Positions 47,201 to 54,554 are shown, counted from the stretch's first letter. The stretch is DNA of 64,000 nt from Jaenimonas drosophilae (GCA_030849065.1 JASAON010001645.1:62001-126000), one strand, 5' to 3'. Notes: generated by a model from the letters alone, not told the origin. Numbers and translations are program-made.

Positions 47201-49028
47201 GGCGGAGCTTCTGGAGGGCGATGACGCAGCCCATTCTCTGGTGCAGCGGCTGTTGGACCGCATGCTGGCGGCCGTTCACCTTTCCAGCACCACTGATGGA
47301 GAGGCTCGCCACGAGCTTGACACCATGGATCTCAACGCGGAGGTGGTTCACGAGCAAGAGGCCGAGCAGGAGCAGGAACAAGAGGCCGAGCAGGAGGAGC
47401 AGAAGGTGATGGACTTTTGCCGCGATGATGAGACCCAGATACCGTGGTCCATCAACACCTTACGCAGCTGTGGGGCTGACGCGGAAAAGACACGCCAGCC
47501 CAGCGGTGGCTCCTGCTTCTACCAACTACGCTCTATGCAAATACGCCCCACTCAACCTCAGCTTGCTGTGGATGAGCACTACCTACTCAGTGACAACTAC
47601 TTCCGCAGTCAGTGGCATGGAGTGGGCGAGAGACGCCTGAAGAATGCCTTCATCTTTGTGGAGTGGGTCCCTGTGGATGCCCTCGTTCCTCCAACTGGCG
47701 AGGCAGACGTGGCCTTGACATCCACCACAACTGGACATGTTGTGAATCGGGCTGACAACCTTCTTGCTGGTTTGGTGACGTTGGCAGAGGGAGAGACTTT
47801 GCGCTGGATGCTCCATCACAGTGCCTACGTCCGAGGAAGCCAGGGGCTCGCGCTGCGATTTGTCAGCTCCGGCAGGTATCTGGACCGCACCGCTCTTTTT
47901 GCCACCATGATTCCACACCCTAGCAGTACGCCTCTTCCTGAATCAAGAGAAGTGGCTGGGAATGTACCCACACGTCGGTCATCCTCCCTTCCCCCATCCC
48001 CCGCAGCATTGCTGTTCCGATTCCTGAATAATGACATGTACTACTCGGAAGCGGAGCTGCGGACTCTTGAAGGGGCCCTTGCTGGGGTTCCTCCTTCAGA
48101 CCGTTTGGAGTTCTTTGTGGAGTGTTTGCGTCTACGACGGCGACACCGCAACCACTGGGAGGATGCCCCCATCGCGGCACTCTTTGTGCTCCCCGAGGAC
48201 AAGCCTTTTCTGCGTCAGATCACGAGAGCAAAGCGCATGCAGCTGGTCCTGCGCGAGGCCGTGGAGGTGCTTGTTCGACCTGTGGAGAGTCTGTCGGCTG
48301 TGGAGAAGGAGCGTGCGACACGCATGGATGAGCGCCTCCACAACTTTGCTTTGCGGGTGAGTGAGGTGCGGATGCAGGGCGATGAGGAATCCGGCACGGA
48401 GGAAGTTGTCCTTGCTCGGGATCTCTCCGAGCTCCTTCTTGATTGCTTTTCCGGCATTCTTGGTGGCATGAGTTCATTTGATGTGCAGCAGGCCTTGCTT
48501 GCCGTTGCCGCCGCCGACTCGGCAGGATTGGAGGCCATCTCACTACTGAAGTTTTTTGACGCATTCCCCTCCCTCGATTCGGCACATGTAGTGGAGTGGC
48601 GTGCAGCGGCCATGTCGCTAGCCGGTGGAGCTTCCAGAGGCGCCCACTCCGCTCCTCTCCCGTGGAATTGCCCCACCTGCACATACCTGAACGATCCCTC
48701 CACCTCCATGTGCGTCATGTGCATGGTTCCACGACCAGGAGGCGCACCCAAGGAGGAAGATGGACCGTGGCAGTGCACGTCCTGCACATTTATCAATGAG
48801 AGCCGACAGATGCAACTGTGCTCTGTGTGCCTAGCCCCCAACCCAAGCCCACTTCAGCAGGAGAAGGGCACCATGGATGATTTGGGGATGGGATCGTGGA
48901 CATGTCCTGAGGGCTATTGGACCTGTGCTGTGGAACAGGGCGGCTGCAGCAAGTTCAACCTCAATTCTTTCTTTTACTGCCAGGTGTGTGAGAAGGCACG
49001 CCCAAATCTCGCGAGTATTCGTTTTTGA
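35241..49028 (+). CDS. Giant 4,595-residue protein: ubiquitin-like, tryparedoxin-like, DUF3638-type P-loop, RanBP2 zinc fingers
   Basis: The frame opens at a TTG 13 codons earlier, but ATG 35241 begins a ubiquitin-like domain (about 1-75: MRIHIKFGDTNHVVEIST, ending DGTKLMLIGN). Residues about 513-645 resemble a tryparedoxin/nucleoredoxin fold (KMVFVYIGSLSVPEC, VEILFVSADQT, PEMIAFGPDGAL, DPEALLFPHGPW) with the WCPPC active site reduced to SVPEC. About 2030-2068 looks UBA-like. The family core is at about 3060-3300: QQMIMGQGKTTVVGPLLALILADGK (Walker A, GQGKTT from 3101) and LMMDEVDVLLHP (Walker B, 3262 on), as in fungal and amoebal DUF3638/DUF3645 proteins. A Glu/Gln-rich segment lies near 4034-4058. 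Three RanBP2-type zinc fingers begin at about 4475, 4510 and 4560 (WxCxxC...CxxC). The fingers and ubiquitin-like start suggest a ubiquitin-linked ATPase; real function unknown. Confidence 0.82.
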   Translation: MRIHIKFGDTNHVVEISTDATLGDLREKVRDATRVLPPMQKLLGKPNLQTKPEDSLLSELGIRDGTKLMLIGNQVADVVEANRASAVEQQHESKQVQLRLRLPHHVWMLSPYASALADAYVDGRGAPLEGGGHLLSLLALDLILTRINRLGVASTAGSAQLLAAMGNEGAAQIRHPFLASFSDQHSVALQYVHRIVRRCYEFTAAATGAQEPGAIREVVDRCIRDIDSLSVGEWLLLPAGWVGQTSSNYCFLLLHRVTSEKYTVVVMNRGRDGQEYHPRWATAEKIRVSPILHVDGVHRERVVDHGFWLTLLSLWMRGNDPQDQSEFIRAEVFYDVLLPWLVEHGAHQENFETRGASEALFPWAADATATAAPYPKSVTQQGCSTICSASSAMKGAMTAACFLAGRLGEMTPAEVKQLKFALKYELFVRAAEDVHNYAKRFVVNESLSFPSRVKSVPGSLTQDGASNVVDQQRLCRAMSSLVAAGVKDTASGINLRDVLSAAGEQGVVLTQANHVLLSTDSLMNKMVFVYIGSLSVPECATFTALVADVVPCLARAVLRGAPPVEILFVSADQTRELYDQHAAMLPCSRAGFSPVALIQSLDCSKVPEMIAFGPDGALLHRDGVQALRADPEALLFPHGPWRAANPLSATDVRMLEVSSAQLAHHTNRRLSNGAITEDVGQQILRLVEAVKDVVDALPQDDIRDWTSTSATGRPNDAHKSHGSSDCIESQDPTSLDTLLTSTVLNSRDNGYPECSLLPTVSTARYCGNLFHTTPGTADDLTELTIPQSLRDLHRVLVHCKMIVSRLWARAGDSGTSSRVAVEMQLIEFISWAFMELIPVPGVGTGATVGADPLGSATRSVSADFYETDSFEWAQLSAEEDPQLETLAAIHYLLLSFGNAWQAVETPSRSADAERCLVSMEMLLVFDAVVRQVNGSRGGQQLALLLASDGGYYLSTTLGKRNLPFATVAASLELTRPRLLLVRACMLRYINHQHACFQHELYDLRMPDKLEIRRGSRTITFLRTFMDNLGYSIDDAGGQRGAQGSEMEKLMEWLCSDRTPLASKNPEFLLVRDVVLLAKFLGTMERREAQLLNRRKELDHFASWRICFEEDTPGRQMSAGWRTSPTSLQWECLMVRGRDLDVADITVHGFGRRELLYGEGLVLCSPIDVGRLLGIDRPTEDDVLHARQLPNLGGGTMNIEEVEVVLSCLTTPYLRIPLLLDFFSTQDRHTYLFLPPVQALLRAVLFEPADFVLPERLLQADPREVPMRLSAAQREEIERQHLHGDFHRHIDEDCLGTTYGLLLNELANAPSTVLQPVSRLVDSVKELGPSSVYSANASYVLFVVELVTGVLNFVRFSVEHRTSSEVSTMHHFHTELLQSLESVVLPLLTAWLEESVGNLDTPSQCVVYAYQSMVVRALWKGAVLNLGGTSSWGDASNLPTVARHITRLLRCSAFVRARHGFGMGMQRTQLAAQEGDNELSAEDKLLRFLQAHGLNTSRATPQLLEQGKQLMMSGGRRRAVFLQIIGQHTRDTVRLPNLFRSDPSSTTESKRLKLPPADLPELELFQVLHEDHRDIMSWMEGLSSEDLSTLLSSVVQTVLCDVDGSSPTSSGHLTSHGSSSGFAHFDATAEELWTREQPGCYASSSRSGLAFHLQSCELFWHHDELRPVPDSMSHFTDFENILGKDLLQCGLVSRHEHRHWVHIVGTPYDVVEWTSPPEATDQGVHHPIILSGDWPGEMARSAAFEGDIFDRPVEVMSPDPWPVRAERWAVELVKCVYAASYPHGVQFAPLAMALPEDTTGATETECDEMHFLYNDAPQYPRNPENATWKEIVAYRRPQPHFHVFNLVPHARKMYRSLVYSTNQRLCLHSLALMGRERRRDALQSTAFVAGELKRRISVDTTLEIHRHNATLGGRETYVPAALLQGLVPSALLEAFYIWQGDDDLLRGYHMPQQRNALSDAALSAPESEEHDHWFNYSVEIHLRGTGEAQSLSHCTVVRRNDRSYTPISQLGNSTEGVVGATSSMSEEAADPALIALLHRAMPHIPQAVCAAILERSKAMDIAGAIAWARSSDHQAEVEALVSDHRLPEGANHVAAAPGTRADDLILVNLLQWPHLAPLLAILTQLEDCSHVLVWARRCASLSLGDQLSKTVVTSDESGGEGNLYIDHIDLPRLRARFEVRRDGANSRLRMFLADQPGWRLAEADDAGAWSAPRLNVLRAPFQQCVVLVNSTHETTLLVPNHDFSPVEVREDPFCPLLLFDRSSFTWREAVPSPFYLYPVHPSHGFLQPPTLAASLYYAVMQCATQHYVGAIRTLEACYTDCPFSAEEAFMAALFERTMTDRFPDAHAVRLKLAHAVQYSTNTYEWPLVAELHGYLEKKRHVRADCRLSRSELVEVLKRCDKSSPLPKAQLELLAALIRAESAARRVDGDIPTSCTAIIGTPSLQRCGHPWEQLLVTRWEHISPQKLKRLTFRFDPSQLEDDALVSFIWGDKLLSDEENGGNRKLGFYFLYALHKQHVSLRLGEADVTSTLSQLWSRWFHLRHARWGREAAAGNGSSSEDSTVPPSWSATVLQLMELFPTAAWPAMAPPQEQFVLANGINLQASAMDRDGHPIQNLQFAQARRSTFPDLFEAIHHVARELHTISSFTEMRRVQIQASWRRIPTERDMAVHMYDHVRGRVLPQNSALTSVSLGEASLGHSSLGQLLGQRPGGLGQTLIALCEEPMGELQLLGPVIHVSMPEAVNEEESGQDGSEPLPFDLRRHHLARPPLAQGMLDRLSEDAARYQHEQRHTVRYTLCCLSEKAVESLLTSPQDSEVQDALAEAWTAVQEIVDRCTQLGKMDSEAVEVATRSVLSMANRPASTEEADALSVLRHRLQVVSKDCTNVTLEWLCGAALSTELGSDLNAINPHHGPVEALRMELVMLMLLSNRVYFCEQSVAAAQSLLLFLELCGLLRGHRIPSEASRDEESEAGFRVGLRQRVHELVQHFSLELAPDDLLQADGSILSLPQKVVELLTSRLHQLQQVLMDVLTARRHYSAKEAEHVVATTTPAGVVEAVSRTVDPRFVLFEFVFNIMLRARQVEMVRWFVANLQQGQSRVQQMIMGQGKTTVVGPLLALILADGKQLVTQVMPTALLEQTRGILRRCFSAVLVKHIYTLQFDRSMTDGGAAGGGEDGIHLLFHKLKSAEEDGSVVIAAPECIKAVFLKCMEQLHLLESVSTSDLEATFAVDERDSSHRVALRETTVERGRVADAIFPILDLWRRGVLMMDEVDVLLHPLRSELNFPIGMRHPMDMSGPRWRLPMHLLDAMFFSKRGRACEDPQRHLTGSPGGDWEMGSSEDPQRQELRTATLRRISEVIDEGFACRALQREPHLVLLDPQFYHDRLLPALLPWVQLWLYEYYDSELPKQVAARSGICTWEVFRSHTDEFLTQPRICGGTPVATYLNLHLPADVLKLLVLAHDWLHRLLPHVIAKIDRVSFGVLQPTDLAMTESATDGSMPYSRRMMAVPFVAKDVPSRSSEFAHPDVVLGLTILAFRYEGLRKLDVHALLVQLKQDFSRQSGPKAHRPAAKLYQHWLRLSSLEALPVDEHGASHRLEQAGVPLSQLQLSDHEQMDSLWHLLRRVPEVVHYYLCSCVFPRTMNFQHLKVSACGHELGSSLLFTRRLGFSGTPSSLLPIDLGECLYEPGSDGRVLSVLTNPHVVQVQDLPEQWTPLHLLDRIAAAQPSFSALIDAGALITNMRNDEVARYLLARLPSASFDGVTYLDNQDRQMIVLRAHGLVVPVAQCGVPLSRRFTFFDQVHTTGTDVKQCATATAVLTLGKDLVFRDYAQAAYRMRGIGRGQKLCLYLIPEVRTRVEQVLGEGFRSGDLLRDVPAWLLLNSMRVEGMQFHKLSLQEVANVWRKKALRNLVADATYAASHADLFNGFLRSRRFQLPRPASAVVKEDFSSLPSVAVLQRSIQEFRESIDFPLPSTIATPPTLADQLHQGMAERPAELLEGDDAAHSLVQRLLDRMLAAVHLSSTTDGEARHELDTMDLNAEVVHEQEAEQEQEQEAEQEEQKVMDFCRDDETQIPWSINTLRSCGADAEKTRQPSGGSCFYQLRSMQIRPTQPQLAVDEHYLLSDNYFRSQWHGVGERRLKNAFIFVEWVPVDALVPPTGEADVALTSTTTGHVVNRADNLLAGLVTLAEGETLRWMLHHSAYVRGSQGLALRFVSSGRYLDRTALFATMIPHPSSTPLPESREVAGNVPTRRSSSLPPSPAALLFRFLNNDMYYSEAELRTLEGALAGVPPSDRLEFFVECLRLRRRHRNHWEDAPIAALFVLPEDKPFLRQITRAKRMQLVLREAVEVLVRPVESLSAVEKERATRMDERLHNFALRVSEVRMQGDEESGTEEVVLARDLSELLLDCFSGILGGMSSFDVQQALLAVAAADSAGLEAISLLKFFDAFPSLDSAHVVEWRAAAMSLAGGASRGAHSAPLPWNCPTCTYLNDPSTSMCVMCMVPRPGGAPKEEDGPWQCTSCTFINESRQMQLCSVCLAPNPSPLQQEKGTMDDLGMGSWTCPEGYWTCAVEQGGCSKFNLNSFFYCQVCEKARPNLASIRF

Positions 49029-49242
49029 TCAATCCTCCCCTCCCTGTCCAACAATGTCGATGTGGAAAACACTATTTTTTTTTGCCATGCCAGAATCTTC
49101 ATTACCACAACTGATGCCAAAAGGGCGTTACCTTTACCAGCGAACTTGGGTTGCACACGTCATCTTCCCTCTTTCTTCCGTTGTATCTTGACACTTACGT
49201 AGATCACATTCACATTCTACACCATCACAACCCCACTTAACG

Positions 49243-50178
49243 ATGCCTGCGAAATCTGCGCAGCCAAAGTTGGGCTTCATTGGCCTCGGCAAAATGGGAG
49301 CGGCGATGGCGACCAATTTGGTGAAGGCGGGATTCCCCGTGACGGTGTACAACCGCACCTTCTCCGCGACTGAGCCGCTCACTGCTCTGGGTGCCACTGC
49401 CGTCAAGACTCCACAGGAGCTTGCTGGAGTGGATGTCCTCTTCACAATGCTGGTCAATCATGAAGCCATGGAAAGCTGCGTCGTGAAGAGTGGCCTCCTT
49501 GCCGCTATGGCGAGTGCCAGCAAGGCCCATGGCGGTGCGAAGCCCATTCACGTGAGCTGCACCACCCTCCCCGTGAAGTTCGTGCAGGAGATGGTCGAGC
49601 AGCACACGGCCAACGGAGTGGACTACGTGGCCCTGCCAGTTATGGGCCGCCCAGATGCAGCGGCAGCGGCCAAGCTACACCTCCTCTTCGCCGGTGATGC
49701 GGCGCTCCTGCCCCGCCTGAACCCTATCCTCGTGCCGCACATGGGTCAGTCCCTTCGGAACTTTGGAACCGCTCCTGAGAAGGCCAATGTCATGAAGATT
49801 GCCTTCAACATGATGATCGCCTGCTCTATTGAAGCCATCTCCGAAGGATGTGCATTGGTGCAGCGCTACGATATGGAGCCTGAGCAGTTCACCTCCACCA
49901 TCGCTGAGACGTTGTTCGATTGTACCGTGTTCCGCGGTTATGGGGATATCATTGCCAACCGCCGTTTTGTTCCTGCTGGAGCCTCTCTGACTGGTGTTGG
50001 CCTCAAGGACAACCGACTTGCGCTGGCGGCTGGAGAGCAGGTGGGGGTTCCTCTGCCCTTTGCCTCCGCGATGCGCGACAAGTACCTCGAGGCCATCGCC
50101 AACGGCATGGGGGAGTGGGATTGGAGTGCCATCGCCGTGGTTGCGGAGCACCAGGCTGGCATCCACAAGAAGGAGTAG
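49243..50178 (+). CDS. 3-hydroxyisobutyrate dehydrogenase-family oxidoreductase
   Basis: A 311-residue beta-hydroxyacid dehydrogenase. The N-terminal Rossmann motif GLGKMG is at 14-19 in KLGFIGLGKMGAAMATNL. The substrate loop reads VSCTTLP near 104-110 (family pattern xSTxxP). The catalytic Lys is Lys185 with Asn189 (MKIAFN, family pattern KxxxN). The C-terminal helical domain includes LKDNRLAL, matching the family's KD-LxLA pattern. Such enzymes oxidise 3-hydroxyisobutyrate (valine breakdown) or reduce succinic semialdehyde/glyoxylate. The substrate cannot be chosen from sequence. The N terminus MPAKSAQPK is short and basic but not a clear mitochondrial signal, and there is no PTS1. Start ATG lies directly after the intergenic stretch. 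Confidence 0.88.
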   Translation: MPAKSAQPKLGFIGLGKMGAAMATNLVKAGFPVTVYNRTFSATEPLTALGATAVKTPQELAGVDVLFTMLVNHEAMESCVVKSGLLAAMASASKAHGGAKPIHVSCTTLPVKFVQEMVEQHTANGVDYVALPVMGRPDAAAAAKLHLLFAGDAALLPRLNPILVPHMGQSLRNFGTAPEKANVMKIAFNMMIACSIEAISEGCALVQRYDMEPEQFTSTIAETLFDCTVFRGYGDIIANRRFVPAGASLTGVGLKDNRLALAAGEQVGVPLPFASAMRDKYLEAIANGMGEWDWSAIAVVAEHQAGIHKKE

Positions 50179-50762
50179 TATCACAACGAGGGTGGTGGCC
50201 ATATGGATGATACCCTCTGGACTCCGTACCACGGTGGCACATACAGACTTACTAGCGCTTTTGATAATTGTTTGGTTCTGTGAGGGACGGCGGCAGCTGC
50301 TGAGTCGTTGGTTGTTGTTCAGCGTGGCAGGCACCACTCATAACCTTGCCTCTCGCGAATATCCCCCCACCTAACTACCGTAGACCTCATCATTGAAGCT
50401 GTCTCAGTTCCTATTTCTTTCCTTCATACAGGCTCCCGAATACTTCAGTTGCGTTTTTGCTGATTTCCTGTTGTAGCATGGTGGTGTTGTGCATCTATTC
50501 TTATATACAACAACCGCCCAAAACTACTACAAACGTACTACCACAATCCTGTTTCATAATCAGAACATGTAGATACTCGTTGTTTTCCTAATCGGGCTTC
50601 TTTCCACCCATCTTTTGGTTCTCCCAATCTTGTGCATGGTACACGCAAGTACAGGACCCCACCAACCCCCCATATTTGGCGGTGGGCCTCCATCTACCTT
50701 CAGAGCGGTCAGCTTGACGCTCGGCATAGATTGTATTCCATAGAACAGCTCCGCAACTTGCA
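50179..50762. other. Intergenic region, nothing recognised
   Basis: About 580 bases of relatively A/T-rich sequence without a supportable gene or RNA and without the CA repeats seen in the first half of the window. Confidence 0.5.
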
Positions 50763-53393
50763 ATGTGGGGAGCGACATCATCTACCACTGCCGCAGAGGC
50801 TAAGGTCCACGAGGATGTTAGTGACCGTAGGGAACAACAGCGCAGCTCATTTGTGATTGATTCACTTCGCATGGAGGGTGGTCAGCGTCTGCCTGTGGTT
50901 TCGCAACCGTCTTGGATGCCTTCCTCAGCCACCGTTTCCGCGCAGCTTGCTACCAGTGGCCCCCTAGACCTCCCTGATCCATGGCCCGGTGCCCATGCCT
51001 CACCATCGAGGTCAATTCACAGCGCAGACGCTGATGAATCTTGCACGACCTCACCTGAGCCATCTTCCTTAGCGCTGATGCTCGTGGCTCGTTATTCTCA
51101 TCGTGAGCTCCAACTTCAGCAGTGCTTTTCACATTGGCGGGATCGCCATGAGAGTCGAGCTCAGCGACGGAAGTGGCAGGAGCGATTGGCAGTAGAGTTT
51201 CATGGACGCCTTGTGCGCTACATCTTCTTTCGAGGATGGCAGTGGAGCTTTGAACAGCGCAAAGCCAGACGAGACCGCGCTCAGGTTGCTGCAGGTCAAC
51301 GGGCCGTTTCTCTTCAGATGAGTGTGCTACGTGTGTGGAGGACGTACACTCAGTGGCGCAAAGCGCAACGTGATGAATGTGCAGCCATCACTGACAAGGC
51401 CAACATGGAACTTAGTCGGCGTTATCTCGCACGTTGGAAACATGTTGTGCAGATACGGGCCAGAACAGAAGTGCTGGCCGAGCGGGTTCAGCAAGAGTCT
51501 AGGCGCTGGTATCTCAGGGCATGGGCGAGCACTGCCCTACAACTCAAACAAGATCGCCTGATGCAGGCTGTTCGTGCTTACTTGTCCAACCGAGAGTCAC
51601 TGGCGTGTTTGATTGCTGCACCGACGCCGTATGACCCCTCTTGTGTGGACCTTGCGAGGCAGTATTATTGGCTGCTGTGGCTTCGATACACCAACGCTCA
51701 ACGTGGAAGGCGGTTAGGCCGACATGCCACAGCGTTGCGCCAGCTCGAGCTGAGCGTGGAATCCGTTCGGCGCATTCGGTGCTGGCAGCGATGGACCAGC
51801 TGCACACTCAGCACGCACCAGAACAAGGCCCAATGCGAAGCGTTGATGTCGAGGTACTACTCCCGATGGAAGAGTATGGCGATGGCTAGTGTGGAGAGCC
51901 ACATGGTGCGTTCGCGGGCCAACGCACGGGACATGATACTGATTCTTCGCCACTGGAATACAAGGGCGTCGAGCAGAGCCTCCCACCGTCAGCGCTGGCA
52001 GGTGGCGCTGGAATTCGAGGAGCAGAAGTCATACCAGCGCCGTGGTCGATGTGCCCTGCGGCTGTGGCGGGCTGCCTTTCACAGATCACGTCAGGCTGAT
52101 CAATGCCGAGCAGCGGTGGCACCCGCTCGCGCTGCTCTTCTCCAGCACATTGCTCTCCGCCGACTGGTGGATGGGGTTCTCGCCACTAGTCCCAGCACCA
52201 ACTCACGCGATGGCTTCCGTGGCTCGACCATGAGTGCTGAGAGGAACCGAAGCACCACTGCTGCGCGCGTAGAATGGAAGATGGATCGATGCCCATCGTT
52301 GACGCCGCCCATTCCACTGTCTCGAGATCCACCGCACCTGACAAGGATGAAGTCGGAAATACAGCAGCACAGCTCACGACCACCGAGCTCCTGCGGTGGA
52401 GAGGCACTCGCAACACGGAGCATCTGCACCCAGACCTCACCCGTGATGGTGCGCAGTCCGCCAGCCGCGGAAGCGCCCATGCGGAGTGATGTGGCCCCTT
52501 CCCCGCCTGCCATGGTCTACGTTCCCATCTACACACCAAGCGTGGCTCCATCTGTCGTACCACCCGCGTCTGTTTCTGTTTCGGCTGTTTCTCATCCAGC
52601 GCACCCGTTGCCCACCATGGCCTCAGCCCCTTCTCAGGGACTCGAGGCCCCCTCGTATCCTTCCGTCTTCTACGGCTTTGACATCCCCCGTCATGCCGAT
52701 CCCCTCCACCTCGTTGCGGAAAGATCCCCAGAAACGGCATCTTTGGTGGCTCCACCTGCCATTGGCAGTACTCCTGCTGCTGTGCCGCCTCTCCCTCTGG
52801 CGCCGCGATCGGTCGTGGTACCCCAGACGGTGAGTGAGGTTGGCATCGATGCACAATCACGTTCGGCACCTCTTCAGCACGCGATGGAGAGCTGGAGGAG
52901 GTTGAAGACGGAGCGAGTACGCTCGACAGCTCCACACTCTGCGTCTGTGCGACCGCCAACACCCACAATGTCAAGCCGGGGGCGCCACACTCCTCGCCCT
53001 ACTTCAGGAAGTGCTCCGGCACTCTGGCTCCAGACGTCAACGCAGGAGGAGATCAGTCGTCGTGGTCCCGCGCTGTTGCGTGAGTATCGCGAGCTCAGAA
53101 AGTTGGCTGCAGCAGAGGAGGATGAGATGCAGGCTATTGAGGATGAGCTAGGTCTCGTCGAGATGGTCCTGGCGACCTCTTTTGTGGAGAGCACCGAGGA
53201 AGAGACGAATCGCCTTGTTCGGGTGCAGGAGCTCCAGAAGAGGTATGCGGTGCTGCTTCAGCAGTGTATGCGGCGCCGCCAGAAGGAGGCGGAGGTCCGG
53301 CAGTTGACCTGTGTTCTCCAAGAGCGCTTTGGCGTGACGATGCGGGGGAGTGGCCTCTCGTGCGCCTCCTCTGAGTACAGCTTCACAACATGA
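50763..53393 (+). CDS. SFI1-like protein with Trp-centred helical repeats
   Basis: An 876-residue protein. Residues about 100-450 carry a series of roughly 30-residue helical repeats with a central Trp and flanking Leu/Arg: LQQCFSHWRDRHE, YIFFRGWQWSFEQRK, SVLRVWRTYTQWRK, YLARWKHVVQI, YLRAWASTALQL, WLLWLRYTNAQR, RCWQRWTSCTL, YYSRWKSMAM, LILRHWNTRAS and CALRLWRAAFH. This pattern matches SFI1-type centrin-binding repeats, so the protein probably binds centrin at basal bodies. Residues about 450-745 are Pro/Ser-rich and disordered. A coiled coil (about 765-860: LLREYRELRKLAAAEEDEMQAIEDELGLVEM) ends the protein. The start ATG 50763 is the first in frame after a stretch with no other signal; the upstream leader is not strongly pyrimidine-rich. 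Confidence 0.82.
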   Translation: MWGATSSTTAAEAKVHEDVSDRREQQRSSFVIDSLRMEGGQRLPVVSQPSWMPSSATVSAQLATSGPLDLPDPWPGAHASPSRSIHSADADESCTTSPEPSSLALMLVARYSHRELQLQQCFSHWRDRHESRAQRRKWQERLAVEFHGRLVRYIFFRGWQWSFEQRKARRDRAQVAAGQRAVSLQMSVLRVWRTYTQWRKAQRDECAAITDKANMELSRRYLARWKHVVQIRARTEVLAERVQQESRRWYLRAWASTALQLKQDRLMQAVRAYLSNRESLACLIAAPTPYDPSCVDLARQYYWLLWLRYTNAQRGRRLGRHATALRQLELSVESVRRIRCWQRWTSCTLSTHQNKAQCEALMSRYYSRWKSMAMASVESHMVRSRANARDMILILRHWNTRASSRASHRQRWQVALEFEEQKSYQRRGRCALRLWRAAFHRSRQADQCRAAVAPARAALLQHIALRRLVDGVLATSPSTNSRDGFRGSTMSAERNRSTTAARVEWKMDRCPSLTPPIPLSRDPPHLTRMKSEIQQHSSRPPSSCGGEALATRSICTQTSPVMVRSPPAAEAPMRSDVAPSPPAMVYVPIYTPSVAPSVVPPASVSVSAVSHPAHPLPTMASAPSQGLEAPSYPSVFYGFDIPRHADPLHLVAERSPETASLVAPPAIGSTPAAVPPLPLAPRSVVVPQTVSEVGIDAQSRSAPLQHAMESWRRLKTERVRSTAPHSASVRPPTPTMSSRGRHTPRPTSGSAPALWLQTSTQEEISRRGPALLREYRELRKLAAAEEDEMQAIEDELGLVEMVLATSFVESTEEETNRLVRVQELQKRYAVLLQQCMRRRQKEAEVRQLTCVLQERFGVTMRGSGLSCASSEYSFTT

Positions 53394-53603
53394 AGCGTCC
53401 ATACACTTTTCATCTTGCGGAAGATGGCCATTGTGCCGTACCTATGAAGAGGTCAACTGGCTGAGGTCCAAAGTGTTGCAACGTATGTACATCTCACTTC
53501 ATCTTATCGTGATCCTATCATTGCCATTTGTTTGTCTGCCCCAAACCCTTACCAGGCGATCTCTCCATCGCATTAAGAGCTAGTTCAAGCAATCTCCACT
53601 GAA

Positions 53604-54554
53604 ATGTGCTGTGGCTGGTGCTGCGCGGGCCACAACCTGCGGTATGCCACCCCAGACCGCACCCCGCCCGATCCCTCCCTCTTCCCCAACTATATGCAGA
53701 ACCGCGAGGGCCTATGGCTGCGCTTCACGTCGTGGTGGCCGCGGGGCGAGTATGCCGCCAACGGCCTCACCGGTGCCGTCCTCATCGTCAGCGGTTTGGG
53801 CGAACACAGTGGGCGCTACGACTCCGTTGCCGAACGCTTCAATCGCGAGGGCTTTGCCGTCTTTTCCATGGATAACCAAGGTGCGGGAGGTAGCGAAGGA
53901 GAACGTACCTACGTGGAGCGCTTCATGAATTTTGTGGATGACATTGATCAGTTCCAGGACTTGGTGCTGCAGCGTTACCACACTGAGCTCAACGGTCTGC
54001 CGCTTGTCCTGGTTGGCCATTCGATGGGCGGCCTAATTGCCTCTCATGTGGCTCTTCGCCACCCGACTCGCTACGCAGCGGTGGTGCTGAGCGGGCCTGC
54101 TTTTGCCACCCCAGATGCACCAGGCAAGTGCCTGCGAGGCCTTGTTCGTTGTCTGTCCTCGTGCCTGCCAAAGATGCCCGTTGGTCGTTTGAATGCCAGA
54201 AAGGTCAGTCGCAATCCGCCTGTCGTGGAGTTTGTGCAGCAGGATCCCTTCTACACCAACGCCCCACTCCGCGCGCGCTTCGCCGATGAGTTTCTGCTTG
54301 CCCAGGACGAAGCTTTTAACCAAATCCACAAGGCAACTTTCCCCTTCCTCATCGTTCATGGTGAGGAGGACGTCCTCTGCTGCCTCAGTCGGGCAAAGGA
54401 GTTCTATATGCTGGCTCCGTCCACCCACAAGGAGTTTCGTTCCTACCCGCGAGCTTGCCATGAGGTGCTGACGGAAGTCTGTCGGATGGAGGTTCTGCAG
54501 GATGTGATTGACTTTGTTCGAGCGCATTGCGTGGAAAAGCGAAAAGACGAGTGA
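53604..54554 (+). CDS. Monoglyceride lipase-like alpha/beta hydrolase, probably palmitoylated
   Basis: A 316-residue serine hydrolase. The nucleophile is Ser140 in GHSMGG (138-143). The acid is probably Asp256 in HGEEDVLCC, and His286 in ACHEVL completes the triad. VSGLGEHSGRYD near 56-67 and AVFSMDNQGAGGSEG near 84-98 are typical of monoglyceride lipases. The N terminus MCCGWCCAGH is Cys-rich, suggesting palmitoylation and membrane attachment. Expected reaction: hydrolysis of monoacylglycerol (or lysophospholipid) to free fatty acid. It ends RKDE, which is not a complete KDEL. Start ATG 53604 follows a pyrimidine-rich stretch at about 53515-53545. Confidence 0.88.
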   Translation: MCCGWCCAGHNLRYATPDRTPPDPSLFPNYMQNREGLWLRFTSWWPRGEYAANGLTGAVLIVSGLGEHSGRYDSVAERFNREGFAVFSMDNQGAGGSEGERTYVERFMNFVDDIDQFQDLVLQRYHTELNGLPLVLVGHSMGGLIASHVALRHPTRYAAVVLSGPAFATPDAPGKCLRGLVRCLSSCLPKMPVGRLNARKVSRNPPVVEFVQQDPFYTNAPLRARFADEFLLAQDEAFNQIHKATFPFLIVHGEEDVLCCLSRAKEFYMLAPSTHKEFRSYPRACHEVLTEVCRMEVLQDVIDFVRAHCVEKRKDE

